Shown here: positions 1-11,710 of the stretch, one piece after another
Numbering within the stretch: the first letter of the stretch is position 1
Layout of the letters: each line of letters begins with the position of its first letter
Assembly (NCBI RefSeq): GCF_009727055.1
Contig: NC_052354.1
Span: 3,188,677-3,252,676, forward strand
Direction of reading: 5' to 3'
DNA from: Benincasa hispida
Taxonomy: Eukaryota > Streptophyta > Magnoliopsida > Cucurbitales > Cucurbitaceae
Length of the DNA stretch: 64,000 nt
Position numbers and translations under genes: made by a program
Notes under the pieces: generated by a model
What the model was told of the DNA's origin: nothing
Seen by the model: the letters and a program-made list of their open reading frames with translations, nothing else
Databases searched by the model: none

Positions 1-1678
1 TACCTTATCTTGGTGACACTCTGAGTACGACCTGTTTTGTAGATGTTACAATTGTTGTAAAGTGCTACAAGTGATCTGATCCTGATCATTCATGTGGAGA
101 CATGTGAATGGGGATATTCTATACAAAGGAGTTTGTATAAGCTAGACCATAAATTGACTAGTCTCATTATATAACGCCGTTAATAAAAGAGACTTACATT
201 TCACTAGAATGACCATAGGTAACATGACCTGAATCCTGAGTGACCTGTGAAATCATGCCTATGAAGGTAATCTTTTGATTTGTATGGGTGAGAGTGGCCA
301 GATCACCAACTCAATAAGCCTACCATTTTGGGGAGCTAGGAACATAACTACACAAGAATAATTTCACTCATTCTCCAACGTCGGGGTAAGTAGATAAATT
401 GACGCCTTTAAGGGTTGATTACGGGGCTTGGACAATATGGCACCACACCCTCTCCTAGCCTTAGTGGGGTTTGGTCATAGTTGGACTATGATGTATTGCT
501 CATTAGAAGGATTAGTGGTACTCAAGGAGTTAAATGTAACTATAGAGGCAAAACGATAATTTTGGCCTAGCTGTACTTATGAGCAATTTGTGAAGGGGTA
601 TCGTACTGTTGACTGGTTATATCCAATGGACACGAAAATATATCTGTAGTGTGAAGAATACAACTTTTATTTTTTAGTAGAGTGCTCGACAGTTAACGGA
701 TGGTGAATAATTTAATTAAATGAGTTTAATTAATTATTCACGTACCGTTAGAGCTTCAAGCTACAAGTCTATGAGGCCCCCTATGTAGCTCAACGGGAAT
801 TCATGAGAATCAATTTTTGGATTAATTTGAATTGTTCAAATTAATTGAGGAAATTAATTATATGTGTTATAATTAATTTAATCTAATTATATATGATATA
901 ATTACTATAATGTATTTGATATATTATAATATAAAGTATTTATGAGAGGAAATAAATATTTGAATATGATTTAAATATTAATTATATGAATTGGATTCAT
1001 ATAATTAAATTTATTATAAATGGGATTTATATTAAATGTCATTGGTGAAAGAATAGAAACTATAGGTTAATTGTATTTGATACAATATAGAAACTATAAG
1101 TTATATGTTATACTTGATATAACATATAGTTTAATATATATTATCTGATAAGGTAGCTATCATATAAATATATATTAATTGATTTTATAAAACAAATTAA
1201 TTGAATTTATTTTATTTTAAAAATCATTTTGGAAGGGAGTTGTAACTCCTTCCCCCCTCTTTTCTCCCTTCTACATGATAGTGGGGAATGGAAAGTTGTG
1301 CTTCTTCTTCTCCCTTTGGCTTTCACAGAAACCAACCGAACAAAACACAAAGAAAACAAAAGAGTTCTTAATTCTCCTTTTCCTCTCATATCTCTAAAAA
1401 TTCCCCTCTTCCAGAATAGCCAGAGCCCATAAAACTCTTGGAATCTCACCCAGAGAATACTGAGGTTGCTTTCGTGGTCGTGTTCGTTTCATTCGAAGGA
1501 TTTCCATTGAAGATCGGTATTCAAAGGTAAGGGTTTTCTTAATGTTTTTTCTTCTACATGTTTTTAGAACATGCTGTATTTAATTAAATGCATAATTTTT
1601 TATGTATGTTTGCTGTAAAATTCATATTTTGTAAATTTGGGATTTAGGTCCAATCCCGTTTCTGCTGAAGGATCTTCA
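1..1678 (+). repeat. Partial LTR of long-LTR copia family A (5' end outside window)
   Basis: The first bases correspond to about position 23953 inside the complete family-A LTR at 23730-25845, and the same landmark blocks follow in the same order: the GTGACACT block, the CATTCATGTGGAGACATG block, GAGCTTCAAGCTAC near 751, and the AATTAATTATA-rich stretch near 840-1200. The antisense copy at 32931-34157 matches this stretch even more closely. The LTR appears to end in CA near 1678, where reverse-transcriptase sequence begins abruptly. About 220 bases of the LTR start lie to the left of the window. The two short reading frames near 1207-1449 fall inside this repeat and are not taken as genes. 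Confidence 0.75.
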
Positions 1679-1679
1679 A

Positions 1680-2065
1680 TGGTTCCTTTATGATCAGAAT
1701 GTTGATGAGCCTTGTGTTTACAAGAAAATCATCAATAGCTCAGTAGCTTTCCTCATGTTATATGTTGATGATATCCTATTCATTGGGAATGATGTAGGTT
1801 TCTGACTGATGTAAAGAAATGGTTGGCCGCCCAATTCCAAATGAAAGATCTAGGAAAGACGCAGTTTGTTCTAGGGATCCAGATTATCAGGGATCGTAAG
1901 AACAAAATGTTGGCCTTGTCTCAAGCATCATATATTGGCAAGATGCTTGTCAGATATTCGATGCACAATCCCAAAAGGGTTTATTACCTTGTCTCAACCA
2001 GGTCAGCTGAACCAGTCCAGTTGACCTGGTTGTGCCAGGCAACCCAAAATTTGGAAATGATGTAA
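1680..2065 (+). pseudogene. Copia reverse-transcriptase fragment (family A)
   Basis: Translation gives the end of a Ty1/copia reverse transcriptase: DQNVDEPCVYKK, then a YVDD catalytic motif at about 1761-1772, then KWLAAQFQMKDLGKTQFVLG and IIRDRKNK. It parallels 31015-31310 of the family-A element at 23730-32845. There is an in-frame stop near 1801 and no gag, protease or integrase between the LTR and this piece, so the element lost several kb internally. Homology stops near 1985. The next 80 bases (CCAGGTCAGCTG-type sequence) resemble the leader around 5600 rather than pol. At 2066 the sequence switches to an element on the other strand. Confidence 0.8.
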
Positions 2066-2600
2066 ACTAGTTTTACGTCCTGTTCATAACTCATATGGTG
2101 TTTTTGAAATACTCTTAGAGGGAACGTTATTCAAAATGTAAGTTGCGGTCTCTACCGCATATCCCCAGAATGAGTTAGGCAACCGAGCATAACTCATCAT
2201 GGACCGAACCTAACAAGGTTTTGTTCCCATTCAAATACACCATTCTGCGGAGGTGTTCCTGGTGCAGAGAGTTGTGACTGAATCCCGTGTTCTAACATAT
2301 AGTCCTAGAATTTCAAGTCCAAATACTCCCCACCTTAATCTGATCGAAGTGTCTTAATAGATTTACCTAATTGGTTCTCAACCTCGGTATTAAATTCCTT
2401 GAACTTTTCAAGAGCTTCAAACTTAAAATGAATTAGGTAAATGTAACCGTACCTAGAATAATCATCTATAAAGCTAATGAAATATTCATAACCTCCCCGT
2501 GCTTTAACATTCATCGGTCCACAGAGGTCCGAATGCATGAGCTCTAAGGTTTCTTTGGCTCGACGACCTTTTCCAAAAAAATATCTTTTTGTCATTTTTC
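2066..2600 (-). pseudogene. Copia integrase, C-terminally truncated (element E1)
   Basis: The minus-strand frame at 2595-2335 shows the integrase core start ELMHSDLCGPMNVKARGG followed by YFISFIDDYSRYGYIYL, with the first two catalytic aspartates. Further down, in other frames, MMSYARLPNSFWGYAVETA and ILNNVPSKS are readable, so the core and the start of the C-terminal part are present but frameshifted. The stretch carrying the catalytic glutamate is deleted or scrambled between about 2335 and 2250. The coding sequence ends at 2066 in the GRK part after the YELW motif. The homologous stretch in element E3 is 29508-30130. Confidence 0.8.
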
Positions 2601-2619
2601 CTTCGAGACATGACTCACG

Positions 2620-3150
2620 TGGCGGTAAAGAGACATCTTATAACTTTTTTAGAAGTCCACTTTTAGCCAATCTATCAATCCTATTGACATTAATGTGGCC
2701 AAGTCTCAAGTGCTAAAGATATGTACTATGAGAAATGTATTGCCTTTTTCTTTGAGTATCAGCTGTTTTAAACATTTTTGTGTTATATACAACTTCAACT
2801 TTATATGGTTTTAACTTATATAAGTTACTTTCTAAGTTTGCAGAACAGATTTGGATACCTCTTTTTGTAATGAATGCTTCATTAAGACAAAAGTTTACTT
2901 TGTACAAATCTTCCAACAAACAGGAAATAGGTATCAAATTTTTTTTACAAGAAGGTACATAAAGAACATTTTCTAAATACAGATATCTATTTCCAAAAGT
3001 TAACTTAACAGCTCCCACTACTTTAGCTAAGATGCGCTCCCCTAATCCAACCTGGAGAGTAATCTCATCTTCTTCAAGCTGCCTCCAGGAACTAGTTTCC
3101 TGAGAAGAAAAACAAACATGATTAGTGGCTCCTAAATCCAATATCTAGGT
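2620..3150 (-). pseudogene. Copia aspartic protease and GAG-pre-integrase (element E1)
   Basis: The minus-strand frame starting near 3141 reads DLGATNHVCFSSQE, equivalent to the copia protease active site D-S-G-A-T-N-H, with Ser replaced by Leu. It continues through the typical YLENVLYVPSCKKNLIPIS segment. The GAG-pre-integrase part follows in poor condition at about 2700-2640. The changed residue next to the catalytic Asp and the broken frame suggest it is inactive. It is bounded by gag upstream (3195-4065) and integrase downstream. Confidence 0.75.
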
Positions 3151-3194
3151 AAAATCTTCATTCTCCACTATACATGTTTCAATAACCAGTCAAT

Positions 3195-4065
3195 CTAATT
3201 TACCTTGTCTTTCTTTTTCAGCTTTCTTCTTGGTAAGATATTTAGGACAATTTCTTTTCCAATGCCCATTTTTGTTGCAATTGAAACATTTTCCTTTGGC
3301 AACTTTGTGCTTTTCTGTGCAGCTGGAGCCTTCCCCTTCCCAATTTTCTTCTTTCTCTTTTGAATACCTCTATTCTTGGAGAAAAAAGGGCCAGATTTAA
3401 TCCTAGAAGACGATTCTTTCTGGGATTTCATCCTTGAGGTGGAAGCAACATTTGCTTCTGCCTCTAAACCTTTATTTTTCAATAAAGATTCATAAATATG
3501 AAGTTCATTGAGAAGAATCGTCAAGTTATACTCAATCTTATTCATCATTGCATTCATTTTGAATTGAAAAAAGCTCTTTGAAAGAGACTGCATGATGAAT
3601 CCAACTTGACTCTCTCATTCATGACGACTCTATTCACTTTTGCAACATTGAAGTGAACCATCATGTTCAAAGTATGTTCCCTTATGGAGGTTCATTCCTT
3701 CATTCTACATTTGTAAATGAATTTAATTGTGACATGCAGGGCAGATGTGGACGGTTGTCCAAACAGGCCCAGCAAAGAGTCCATGATCTCTCTTGCAGTA
3801 GTTAACCTCTCATGTCTCTTAGACAGTACATCAGATATACTGGTTAAAATATAAACCCGAGCCTTCTCATTAGCTTTGACCCATCTGTCATACGCATCCC
3901 GAACTGTCTGGTTTGCGTGGGACTAGGGGATGAAGGACACCTCTCCATTAAAATGAATCGAAGATCATCTATTACTAGTATCGTGTTAATATTCGATTTT
4001 CAAGTTCCGTAATTATCGCCATTAAGTTTTTCAGAAGCTAGCAGTTGTATAATGGATGTTGACAT
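3195..4065 (-). pseudogene. Copia gag with zinc knuckle (element E1)
   Basis: The start codon is on the minus strand at 4065-4063, opening with MSTSIIQLLASEKLNG, a typical copia gag start. The middle reads AREIMDSLLGLFG and other UBN2-type gag segments in shifting frames. Near 3300-3230 a CX2CX4HX4C zinc knuckle, CFNCNKNGHWKRNC, is intact in one frame. The lysine/serine-rich linker ahead of it is in a different frame (3593-3195), so at least one frameshift separates them. In a live element this protein would form the virus-like particle. Confidence 0.8.
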
Positions 4066-6166
4066 TGCTGAAAAAGTAAACAAATTATTAGAGAAATGAT
4101 TTAACTTTTTTTTAATCCAATTTATTTAGCAAAAATAATGTACCCGTTCTCATTATTCTTTTGCTATGATACTTCAATGAGTCAGAATAGCCCCCACGGA
4201 AGGGCAGTTGACTACTCCTTCACTGAATCAAGACATTCTTGACTAAATACTAATACTAATACTAAATACTAATACTAGTATCGTGTTAATATCCTTATAG
4301 TATTTGGTCAAGAACTTTACTAACACTTAATAAGTCTTGTAAGTGTATACCCACCACTTTTGAATTACAGAGATCGGAATCAAACAAGCCCTTGAAGGAG
4401 AAACAATTGTTTGAAAACGGACCTAAGTAGCCCTATCCATTTCTGAAGTTCACGGTGTTCTGAATCCTATGTTACAACCCTCCGAAGGGATAGCCGTCAC
4501 TAAACGACTAGCAAAGGGTCGCATAAAGCCAACTAGTAGGCGTAACATAGGAATCTCACGGTGTGACCTAATGGAAGAGACCGTAGGATGTGTTGACACA
4601 CACTCTTCACCCACTTACTATGAACTACTTCCCCTATTCACCTTGTTATTGACCCATGAAAATACTTTCCGAAGGGAGGTTTTCGCTAATAACAACTCAA
4701 AGCCGAGCATGGATCTCACGGTGTGAACTCTTAGAGACGTGAGAGCTAGAAATAATATATCTCATATACTATTAATCTCCTATTGAATTATTCTATTTTA
4801 TAAAAGATTGAGTATTTACTTGGTTATTAACCGGCTAATATTTAACAACCTAAGTCTAGGTGATTTTTCCTAGTATAACTCTTATACCGGGATTAACCTA
4901 TGATGTATAGGTGATAAATCAATTTTATTACCTCACACCACTCATGCATGCTCATAAAACTAGGGTTATTGACTTAGACACTGGTTTGATCTCCAGGTAG
5001 GAGGTGTTCTGTAAACCGTCAACTTAAGCACCCCCAACCTTCGACAAGATCTCCCCGGGTAAGTAAACAACTCTTGTTTTACAAGTAATCGACCTATTCT
5101 AACTCTTAAAAAGGCAATTGAATTGCACTGGTTAACCTAGGTGAGCATACATCTTATCTTTGTTATAGATTTTAAAAGTCTAGGTTATTTTATAACAATT
5201 ATAAAATAAATTATAACATTTACAACCCTAGAACATTCATCTATAACATGCTTTAATATAACCTTATATTGAAACCTAGCATGCATACTATACATTATAA
5301 CACTTATAACATATAACAAATTCATGCCACATGCTTATCCTATGGTGGGGTTTTTTAAAAACCTATACGGTATATTTTATGCACACATAATCAAACAATA
5401 TTATACATTACATGCATAATAAATAAACAACACTAAAGTGGACCGATTTTGGCATTAAAAGCAAACAAATAACTAAATTATTACATAATTCAGCAAGCAG
5501 CTCCCTCAAACCGGCTTCAAACGCTTTGAACCAACTCGAACCATCCAAAAAACACTCGAACCAGCTTGAAAACACCAAAAACCAGGTTGAATTGGCCAAA
5601 CCGGCTCAACCAGGTCAGCTGGAACTTTCCAGATCGACTGGTCAACATGCACAGCAGTTGGTCAATGGACGGAGCATGTGAGTCAACGAGGCGCAAACCG
5701 GGTCGCGAAGCGGGCACGCGGGCGGGTCAGGTAGACAAAACAACTGGCGCATGGGGAGTGCTGAAGAAATCGGGTCGGACGGGTTACAAGCAGGTTGGAC
5801 GTGGGTCTGAACGAGGTGCGCATACGAGAACTCAAAGAACTGGGTCGGATGGACTCTGTGGGTCGGATCTTCGGGTCTTAACCGGGTCTGGGAGTAACTT
5901 TCGTATCTGTGAGCTTTTCTTCACAAAAAAAAAGCTGTCCTCTTTCCCGGAACCAAGTAATTACAACCTAAAAATGACTCTAAAGACTAGCAAATTTACA
6001 GATCCTTTTGCTACACATTAAAGCTCATATGCATGTGAGCAATTACAACCTTCAACAAGAAATTAAATGAAAACTTATGCCAAAACCGTAATGTATTCAC
6101 TTTAGTCAACCAAACATTCATCACATGAATAACACCCACCAAAATGCAATAGAATGTTATAAACAT
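4066..6166 (-). other. Long untranslated leader of element E1
   Basis: About 2.1 kb lies between the primer site and the gag start, with no supported gene. One block (about 4380-4740) corresponds, in reverse, to about 27720-28075 in the leader of element E3: both contain CACGGTGTGA / CACGCCGTGAG-type segments. About 5160-5330 holds repeated TTATAAC-type motifs that also have counterparts in E3. About 5600-5900 is unusually GC-rich (GGGTCGCGAAGCGGGCACGC) and gives a 151-codon open frame at 5566-6021 on the plus strand. I do not call that frame a gene: it is antisense to the element, matches no family I know and lies in a leader. Confidence 0.6.
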
Positions 6167-6178
6167 GCTCTGATACCA
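6167..6178 (-). other. tRNA-Met primer binding site of element E1
   Basis: On the minus strand this reads TGGTATCAGAGC, the standard plant copia primer site complementary to the 3' end of initiator methionine tRNA. It lies two bases inside the LTR end at 6181 and fixes the orientation of the element. Confidence 0.85.
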
Positions 6179-6180
6179 TT

Positions 6181-7719
6181 TGATGGAACATAAAGAACTC
6201 ATGCACAATGGAAGCGATGAAATTGACAACATTCTAATTGCATTAAAAATAAACATAAGCATGCAAAGGGTTAGAGAATACAACCTTTAAAGACTCCACC
6301 GCAATCTTCCTCTCCCGAGCTCGATCGACATCACCAATGGTAAATCTCGCTATTCTCTAGTTGAAGAACACGGTTGTAGGACCGTTATGTTAGTGAAAAC
6401 AAGGGAATTTCACTATAGAAAGAAGAAGAGTAAAGAGAAATGAGGTGGAAGAATTTTAGGTCAAAAGTTGTGGAAGCATTAGTTTTTTAAATTTAAAAAA
6501 AAAAAACAGCTTTTTGTAGAGAAAACACATGCAAAATCTCATTTTGCATGTCTTCTACCTCAAACTCCATTAGCATGTAATCTCTAGGTGTCAAGCTTGG
6601 GAAATGACACTCCAAAGTCCACTTAGTTAGTGGGAAAATCCAACAATTAGATTTTCCACTAACTAATTTTTTTAATAAAAAAAATGAAAAACAATTTCAA
6701 ATTTTAGAAAAATATTTAATTAAAACAATTTCAATTAAATAAAAAAAAAAATTAATATCACATATTAAATTGTTTAAGACACCTAACTTCGATTAATCAC
6801 ATTAATCAAGTTTTTTTTAAAAAAACTTTCATGCTAATGATCAAGTATACTCTCAAAAATAAATAATTATTTAATTGTAAATTACATCTCATATAAAATA
6901 CAATATTCCCTTAAGACCGAATTTGAACATTTCAAATTCTCACTTCACCTAGTTCTTCAATTTTGTCCGTATTGAGCTAGCAAGGAGACCCAATGGACTT
7001 ACAAATCATAGGCTCCAACGATTCGAGACTAACGGATCAAACTCTTTAACCTAGTTAATCAACATTCGTTAACTAATAGGACTGTCCATTATAGCTTGTA
7101 GGTGCACTCCCTTCACTGTAGATATATTATGTGTCCATTTGATATAACCGTCATCAATAAGTTGATCATTCACAGGTTGTTCGTAACCTCAGCTAGGTAA
7201 AGTATCGAAATACCCCTGAGTTACATCTTTTCTCCTTAAGTACCACTGTCCCTCTGATGAACAATTGATTTAGGATCATAATGACTAAATCCATTCCCTC
7301 TCAGGCCAACGAGTGGATGGGGCCCATTGTTCAAGAACCAGGATCAGCCCTTAAGGGAACAACCTTTCTACTATCCCTGAAATGGGTAGAAGTGAATTCC
7401 ATCTTGCAAATTCTATGTCCCCAGCCATCTACCCGATCTTTATCCCTGAAATGGGAGGCATATTAAGCAACGATGCTGGGCTTACCCCCACTTATGCTGA
7501 TCAAGGGACAATCACGAATAAACAGGAGCTCATAAACAACTTAGGATTCAGATCAAGTTATCTAGGCATTAAGAAGTGAAATTAATCAGTGTTAACAGTA
7601 AATGGTGTTAATACGTAACAAATGATTATTTCGTGATCTTTCTTACACAATCTCATTGTGTAGAAACACCCCCGCTCACATGTCTTTACATGAACGAACT
7701 GATCACATCGTTTGAGGTC
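6181..7719 (-). repeat. 5' LTR of element E1, outer end lost
   Basis: The inner end reads TGATGGAACATAAAG on the plus strand, i.e. the LTR ends ...TTCCATCA in its own orientation, as at 32845. Toward 7680 it carries the CACCCCCGCTCACATGTCT block shared with 33805 and, in reverse, with position 100. The outer end is missing: at about 7715-7720 the sequence changes to the 160-bp tandem units. The two frames around 7281-7579 lie in this LTR. Confidence 0.75.
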
Positions 7720-8240
7720 CGTTCCAAAAATCCCTCCTGAGCACAACGTTTTTTCAAAGTTTTTGACGCACTGGGTCCATTTCGGATGATTTTCCTAGCG
7801 GAAAGTTCACGAACAAAAATTGAGGCTCGGTACACAGCCCGAGCGAGCCTAAAAGCCATTTGGGGCACCAAATGAGCTTTGTTCCCAAAATCATACGGCA
7901 CATGGTGTTTTTTCAATGTTCTGACGCATTGTGTTCGTTTCATGCGATTTGCTTGGCAAAAATCGATGCACGAAAATTGGGCCTCGGGGGTAGCCCAGGC
8001 CGATCCTATAAGCCATTTGGGCACCAATGAGCTATGTTCCTAAAATCCTCCAGGGCATGGCGTTTTTTTCTTGGTTTGATGCCTTGGTCCTTCTTTTGGG
8101 TGATTTGCTTTGCGAAAAGTACACGCACGAAAATTGGGCCTCGGAGCAGCCCGGCGCAGGCCTAGAAGCCATTTGAGGGCACCAAATGAGCTTTGATCCC
8201 GAAATCCTGCAGAGAACGTTGTTTTTGTCAAGGTTCTGAC
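7720..8240. repeat. Tandem array of about 160-bp units, left part
   Basis: Each unit carries the same anchors in order: AAATCCTCC.GGGCATGG, a T-rich run, TTCTGACGCACTGGGTCCG, TTTCGGGCGATTT, GCGAAAAGT, CACGAAAATTGGGCCTC, then GGGCACCAAATGAGCT. The anchor near GAAAATTGGGCCTC recurs at about 7806, 7969 and 8126, spacing about 163 and 157 bases. Units are diverged from one another. The minus-strand reading frames here (7686-8231) repeat the same peptides because the DNA repeats; I do not regard them as genes. Confidence 0.75.
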
Positions 8241-8925
8241 TAGAGATATCTAAAAAACCTGCGGGGACCTACCCGAACGGGTGGGAAATCCCCAAATATA
8301 CGGGAATGGGGGAGGGAGTGAGTAATTTTTTTTCCCATTTACTATTCGGGGCCGGGGATGGGAAATATATTCTCCGACCCCGACCCCGCCCCGCCCCGCC
8401 CCAACTTTTTATATAAATTATAAATTTTTAATATATATATATATATATATTCATATTAATATTGTAGACTTTATTAAGATAATTATGGATGTTTTCAATT
8501 ATTTAAGTTCAAGATTTTTATTACTTTAATTCTTTAGATATTGTAATATTTAAAATAGGATCCTCTAATTGTTGAATTTTAATTTTTACAAATTATGAGA
8601 ATTTAGCATTTTTAGTTATATTTTTTAAATTGCATGTGTATTATCATTTTAATTAGTAAAATTGATAATATTTCATTTAAATAAAAATTTCATTGAAAAT
8701 GTTTAAAGAATTGTAAATATATATATATATATATATATATTAATTGAAATTAAAAAAATGTTAAAGAAAAATAAAGGCGGGAATTTTTCCCCGCAGGGAA
8801 CCCGATTCCCACAGAATCCCCACCCTGTTCCCCTGGAAAAATTCGCGGGGCGGGAATGGAATAGGGGCGGGGGTGGGGATGGAGAAGTTCCCCATACCCA
8901 CCCCGCCCCGCCCCATAGACATCCT
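8241..8925. mobile_element. GC-edged, AT-cored insert with inverted G/C-rich ends
   Basis: The tandem array stops after GGTTCTGAC at 8240 and resumes near 8926. Between lie two GC-rich arms that are roughly inverted: CGACCCCGCCCCGCCCCGCC near 8378-8400 and GGGGCGGGGGTGGGG with CCCACCCCGCCCCGCCCC near 8864-8924. They flank an AT-rich core with (AT)n runs at about 8430-8450 and 8718-8740. This looks like a non-coding inverted-repeat element, perhaps hAT-like. I see no clear target-site duplication. The array does not resume at exactly the phase it left, so the insertion was not clean. Confidence 0.5.
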
Positions 8926-9441
8926 CCAGTTTTTTTACTAACACTAAGTCTATTTTGCACGATTTTCCCGCAAATGTTCTTGCACGAAAACTGGGCCTTG
9001 TGGGCAACCCAAACGGGCCCAGAAGCCGTTTGGGTCACCAAAAAAGTTCTATTCCTAAAATCCACCGTTGCATGCATTTTGTCAAAGTTCGGACGCACTG
9101 GGTCCGTTTCGGGCGATTTTCCTAGCGAAAAGTTTGGGCATGAAAATTGGGCCTCAAGGGCAGCCCAGGCGGGCCAAGAAGCTTTTTAGGGCACTAAATG
9201 AACTTAGTTCCAAAAATCCTCTGGTGCATAATTTTTTTCAAGGTTTAGACCCACTTGGTCCGTTTCGGGTGATTTGACTGGCGAAAAATTCGCGTACGAA
9301 AATTGGGCCTCAAAGGCAGCCAGGGTGGGCCCAAAAGCCGTGTCGGGCTTCAAATGAGCTCTATTCCCAAAATCCTCCGGGACATGGCAATTTTTCAAGG
9401 TTCTGATGCACTGGGTATGTTTTGGGCGGTTTGTCCAACCA
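8926..9441. repeat. Tandem array of about 160-bp units, right part
   Basis: The anchor GAAAA(T/C)TGGGCCT occurs at about 8983, 9140 and 9300, spacing about 160 bases, with the same flanking blocks as the left part. The last unit decays after GTTTTGGGCGGTTTG at about 9430. The open frames 8758-9398 on both strands are by-products of the repeat. Confidence 0.75.
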
Positions 9442-10930
9442 TTTTGAGCAGATGTGTGAGGACAGGAAAAGAAGCAGCTTTATTGGACTTAGAACGTGAA
9501 AAATCAAAGATTTAAGGAATTAAATCTAAAGAAAATGTTGCTTTTAAACAAGACAATGGAGTCATGACACTATGATGATGATGGAACTCAATCCTACAAG
9601 TGGCAAAATGATTATAATCAGAGCAAAATTTTGAAGCAACAATCTAAAGGATGTCCACAAAATTGCAAAAAACAAGATAAGTATACTCTTATGCTACATT
9701 TAAATTCAATTTGTGTATATCTCAAATTATTGATTAATTGAATTACACAAAGAAGGTACAAAAGAATATGTGAATCAATGTAACTTTTTGTACAATATAG
9801 TATTTGGATGCAGGAGATTATAAAATATTCTACAACAACTAGGAGCTGGAGATTTGACTTATTCACTAAAGGAAAAATTGTCATGAGGAACTCGATTGGG
9901 ACTAAAAAATTTTATGAAGAAAATATTTCATGAAAAACTGAGCACTGGTCACCCCACAGTTAACTAATCAAATTCAAAGTCCAACACCTGAGGACCACTT
10001 CAGGTCAGATTGAAGACATTTGCCGAAGCCCATCGCAAATGATAGGTAGGTTAACTTCGCTTAAGTACAGAAGGATGAAAACTGGGGAACTATTTAAATA
10101 CAATGGTAATCTAATTAACACTCTCGAATAGGCATGTCATACGAGGAGGAGAATGATCCTTGATTGACGAAAAACCAAGTTCGTACACCTATTCTCATAA
10201 AAAAAAAAAAGGACAAGTACGGTGTAAATATGTTGCTTAACACTACTTAATTGTGGTGGATGCATGCCAAGAACTCAATTGTGCATTTTTGGAAGAAAAA
10301 AAAGTTTCAATTGAACACTCCATGCATGACCAGAGAGTCCAAGGTAATCTTGGAAGACCAAGTTCATTATGACGAAATGAAGTCTGTTAAAGGAAGGTAT
10401 GTCATAAAATTTAAAGCAAGGATCAAGTCAGAAAGCAGTAGAAGGTGAAAGCAATACTTCAACGTTTGCATCAACACACATGACTAGCAAGTAATCGGTC
10501 CTTAAAACCAAGCTTAGGAGTGGGGCTAATGTTGAGGAGTGGATTTTGCCTAACAGAATAAAACTAAAAATCAAGATAATATGAGATAATATAAAATAAA
10601 ATGAAATAAGATTTAATCTAGCTTGTTTGAAATTAAGAAAAGCAATATCCTAAGCTTAGGAGGTTGAAATCTCATATCTTATTCCTACTAGGATTAAGAT
10701 CAAATTCCCAATAAATAAACCATTATGGCTTCATATGAGTAACTAAAACTTCTAACTTCTTCCCTATTATTCAATTCTCTTACTATCTTAGGCATCAGAG
10801 TCATTTTTCTTTATTTTGTACATCATCTCCATTGATGTCACGTGGAGGTCAGGTGCATTTTCATTTGACCAGAATTTGGCATCAACAATTAATTGAAAAT
10901 TGAACCTAAATCTAATGCCCCTATCGACCT
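9442..10930. other. Non-coding stretch, no gene supported
   Basis: Moderately AT-rich DNA with only short, unremarkable reading frames (for example 10251-10448) and no motif or repeat that I can name. Confidence 0.4.
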
Positions 10931-11710
10931 CAGTCTTGTTTTTTGCTAACTTGAGTCTAGAACGTCGACTATCTCATTAAAGGCCGAATATCCATATATA
11001 TCTTTATGGAAGAGAGTCGGCCCACTTTTAGCCGTTCCAGCGATTATGCCCGTTTTAGCCCTACCGTCCACCCCTATCATCATAATGGAAAGGGGTACTT
11101 TTGAGCTGATGTGTAACGGATCAAAGCGACCGTTAGTCGGGCTGATCTGTGATTGGTCAAGGCGACCGAGAGGACACATACCTCCTCCATATTCCTTAAA
11201 GGGGCAAGACTCGGATAATGCATGCGAGAAGTATAATAGTTTACTAAACAACGACTTAGATCTTCGATTGATTTGGATGCAATGGAATGTTCGCATTACT
11301 CCAAAAAAAAAAAGAGCCATCCCATGAGTATACATGACCTCACTACCTGTATAAAGCGTGCATCTCTGCTCAGGGAGTAGGTCAAAGCCTTTTTTTTTTT
11401 AGAAAAGTCAAAAGCTGGAATCCGAGAAAACAAGACGCCTAAGAGCGTCTTGTAAACAAATTATTCAATCTGGAGATCCCAGCAAGGCTGCCGGAGACAT
11501 CACTAAACCACCCGGGGATGTCTCTTGCAAAGAAGAATTCGTAGAGATTTTTCCAGAACCCCAGTCCAGCCTACCCGACTGAAATAATCTAGAATCCACT
11601 CTCCGCGTTTACTTAACTTAGTAGTAGGCGAATAGTGACCCTATTTGTATGTGCATTCACACGACGGGCACGTTCCAAGATCTCCCGCAACGAGAACCTA
11701 AGACATGGTT
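10931..11710. other. Compositional island, possible organelle-derived insert
   Basis: This stretch is visibly richer in G and C than its neighbours and lacks their homopolymer runs. It contains a 129-codon open frame on the minus strand (10946-11335) and short inverted repeats such as AGACGCCTAAGAGCGTCTTG at about 11430. The texture resembles plant mitochondrial non-coding DNA. I cannot name a mitochondrial or plastid gene in it, and the open frame matches no family I recognise. The organellar origin is an inference from composition only. Confidence 0.35.

Larger units (their letters stand above)
2066..7719 (-). mobile_element. Truncated copia retrotransposon, minus strand (family A, element E1)
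   Basis: Read on the minus strand, the order is LTR (7719-6181), primer binding site (6178-6167), long leader (6166-4066), gag (4065-about 3195), protease and GAG-pre-integrase (about 3150-2620) and integrase (2600-2066). That is the normal Ty1/copia order. Reverse transcriptase, RNase H and the 3' LTR are missing because the element is cut at 2066. The LTR is cut on its outer side where the tandem array begins near 7720. It belongs to the same family as the element at 23730-32845, with matching LTR blocks and a matching leader block. Confidence 0.8.

Noticed and set aside
4469..4726. 85-codon frame in the E1 leader
   Set aside because: The corresponding block in E3 does not keep the frame, so it is not a conserved protein.
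5566..6021. 151-codon open frame in a GC-rich patch
   Set aside because: It lies in the leader of a minus-strand retroelement, reads antisense to it and matches no recognised family. GC-rich DNA gives long chance frames.
7686..9398. Several 60-143-codon frames on both strands
   Set aside because: They are products of the 160-bp tandem repeat and the GC-edged insert; the peptides repeat because the DNA does.
10946..11335. 129-codon minus-strand frame considered as a mitochondrial gene
   Set aside because: I could not match it to any known plant mitochondrial or plastid protein, so no gene name is given; only the compositional island is reported.
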